NCBI GenBank assembly: GCA_964017045.1
Contig: OZ024798.1
Location: 24,703,347-24,767,346 of the forward strand
Length of the DNA stretch: 64,000 nucleotides
Source: Omphiscola glabra
Taxonomy: Eukaryota > Mollusca > Gastropoda > Lymnaeidae
Direction: 5' to 3'
The position numbers and the translations under genes were made by a program. The notes beneath the pieces were generated by a model that had not been told where the DNA came from, ran no database searches, and worked only from the letters and a program-made list of their open reading frames with translations. Of the stretch, positions 62,328 through 64,000 are shown piece by piece. Each line of letters opens with the position of its first letter. Position 1 is the first letter of the stretch.

Positions 62328-62666
62328 TCAGGAGCGCTTGTGCATTTTTATGTCATTAGTACAACTCAGCGGAAACGATCTAATCTCGAAACAAATAGAT
62401 TAAAAAACAAACACATGAAGCTGCAATAGAATAGTTTCAAAAGAGTCTCGTGTCAGAATAATAAACCTCTTTATTTGTATGCATTTTTTTAATTTTTAAT
62501 TTTTCTTGATGGGAATCCAGTAGAAAACATCATGGAAAATCTTTTTGCAAACTAGAGATTCGTTTATTCTAGAAAAATTGTTTCCAAATATTTGGATTCT
62601 AGTTATAGAATAAATTAAATGGATCTGTTTAAAAAACAATTCCATATATCGAATTCCATATATATA

Positions 62667-62791
62667 CCTCTTCGATATATGGAATTTTTTTTATTTTTTA
62701 ATTTTTTTAAAACACATCCATTTAATTTATTCTAGTTATAGAATAAATTAAATGAATGTGTTTTTAAAAAAAATTCCATCTATCGAAGAGG
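62667..62791. repeat. Near-perfect long hairpin
   Basis: cctcttcgatatatggaatt at 62667 pairs with aattccatctatcgaagagg ending at 62791. The arms of about 55-60 bp meet around atttattctag/ttatagaataaat near 62735, leaving almost no loop. A partial extra copy of one arm lies at 62598-62667. Confidence 0.75.
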
Positions 62792-64000
62792 TACTTTGTA
62801 ATCAATTTGAAGAAAGTTAATCAGCTTGATAATCCAAACAAACATTTTATGGCAACTGAATTTTGAGAAATGTTTGCATTATATTTATACGATTTCCCTT
62901 GGATAATACCACACACTGAACATACGATGTCTTAAGTAAATTTATCATGTCGTCTTAACATATTTATGTCATTCTCATACGATTAATAGAAATGACCGTT
63001 TTAAAAATCCTAGCAAAATGAAAAGCCATTTCTACATGACAGATGTTAAACGTTTTGTTATGATTGATTTGTTCTGACAGAAGATAGACATTTTTACACA
63101 TTTAATGGTGAGTGTGTGACAGAACGGGTGTTACGGAGGACGGCTCCGGTCCTGTTTTGACGTAGTAGTGGTGAGTGCAAGACCACTGCTCTCTGTAAAT
63201 TATAATTTGATTTGGGTATCTAGGCGTTGACACAGACAGAAGCACAACGCTGAGACAGACACAAGTACAAAACCTATTACAAGAGGGATAATTCATTTTA
63301 TAATAATTAAACAAATTAATTTTATCACAGTTGTTTCACAATGAAATATGTTTGAGACCTACTGCTCATAAAGTTTCATTTTTAGTCACCAGAAAGAAAA
63401 CAATTTAAGGGTCAACAGATATCGCACTTAGGAACCATCGACTTAGGTCCTTGTCGATATATTTGTCTTTTTCATCTTTTTTATTTTCATACTTTATTAT
63501 TATTATTTTTATATTAATTGCATTTATTTGTAAAAAAAAAAAAAGTTGTATTGTTTAGCTTCGACCTAGTCCCAACTCCCACATGCACCCATAAACACAC
63601 GAAAGTTATTATTCTAACGCAAGTTATTGAGATGATATATTATGTATTCGCCTTAGTTGACAAATGTGCTGTTTTCTGAAACTGAAGGTTATTCTTTCCT
63701 CTACGTCATTTGTCCAAAGATGTATCCACTGACTTCATTTTAACAATAAGTCTTAGACGAGTGTTGACATCAAGGAGTAACCAGGAGCGATGGGGACACA
63801 CGAGCGTACGAATACGTCACCGGTGGGCCAGATCTCCTTCCGAACTTGAAGGCAATGATTCAAACTTTGAACCCCAACGTTATTCTGTCAAAGTGAACTG
63901 ACATTATTTAAATTTTCAGACTTAAATGAAAGAGGTACATGCCATAGTTAAAGAAAAGAGTTAATCCTGTCAAAACATTGTGAACGTTGGCAAATAAGGA
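62792..64000. other. No gene seen
   Basis: AT-rich, without repeats of note and without frames that look coding. Confidence 0.5.

Overview
This is eukaryotic nuclear DNA: AT-rich, with GT-AG introns, very few long reading frames, and extreme amounts of tandem repeat and transposon debris. The three genes (an innexin, a small heat shock protein and a PM20D2-type M20 family protein) are invertebrate in character. Together with the repeat content they suggest a mollusc, most likely a gastropod. Three short hAT elements look like SPIN, a family reported (from memory) in tetrapods, a triatomine bug and the pond snail Lymnaea stagnalis. That makes a lymnaeid or related snail plausible, but the species is inference.

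Layout. 1-9,050: minisatellites (34, 40 and 27 bp units) around a duplicated locus encoding an unknown basic/acidic protein (5709-6152, minus; decayed copy at 2365-2708), plus SPIN copy 1. 9,050-29,900: no supportable gene. It holds many arrays (18-45 bp units), the decayed second copy of a zinc-finger DNA transposon (16441-17440), LINE 3' ends and small hAT elements. 29,904-34,570: four coding exons of an innexin, with introns full of minisatellites. 34,700-39,700: a hAT-like element carrying a 16 bp array, SPIN copy 2, and a TIR transposon (37748-38905) with the remains of a C2H2 zinc-finger gene. 39,875-42,705: a three-exon small heat shock protein with an HSE and TATA box just upstream. 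45,107-54,297 (minus): nine exons of a 425-residue PM20D2-like protein whose fold is kept but whose metal ligands are mostly lost. 54,300-64,000: a 74 bp array with a three-unit higher-order structure, a LINE nested in a hAT MITE, a 35 bp array, a GC-rich dispersed repeat, and a long hairpin.

The three genes are independent and unrelated in function. The strongest novel pattern is that several minisatellites sit exactly on 5' splice sites. In the PM20D2-like gene the donors of exons 5, 7 and 8 are each tandemly copied together with flanking exon or intron sequence. Arrays also abut the donors of exon 2 and of innexin exon 1. No array was seen abutting an acceptor. For exon 5 the unit is 30 bp and open, so each extra donor would add ten in-frame residues.

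All family assignments rest on motif recognition by eye. No search or alignment program was run.
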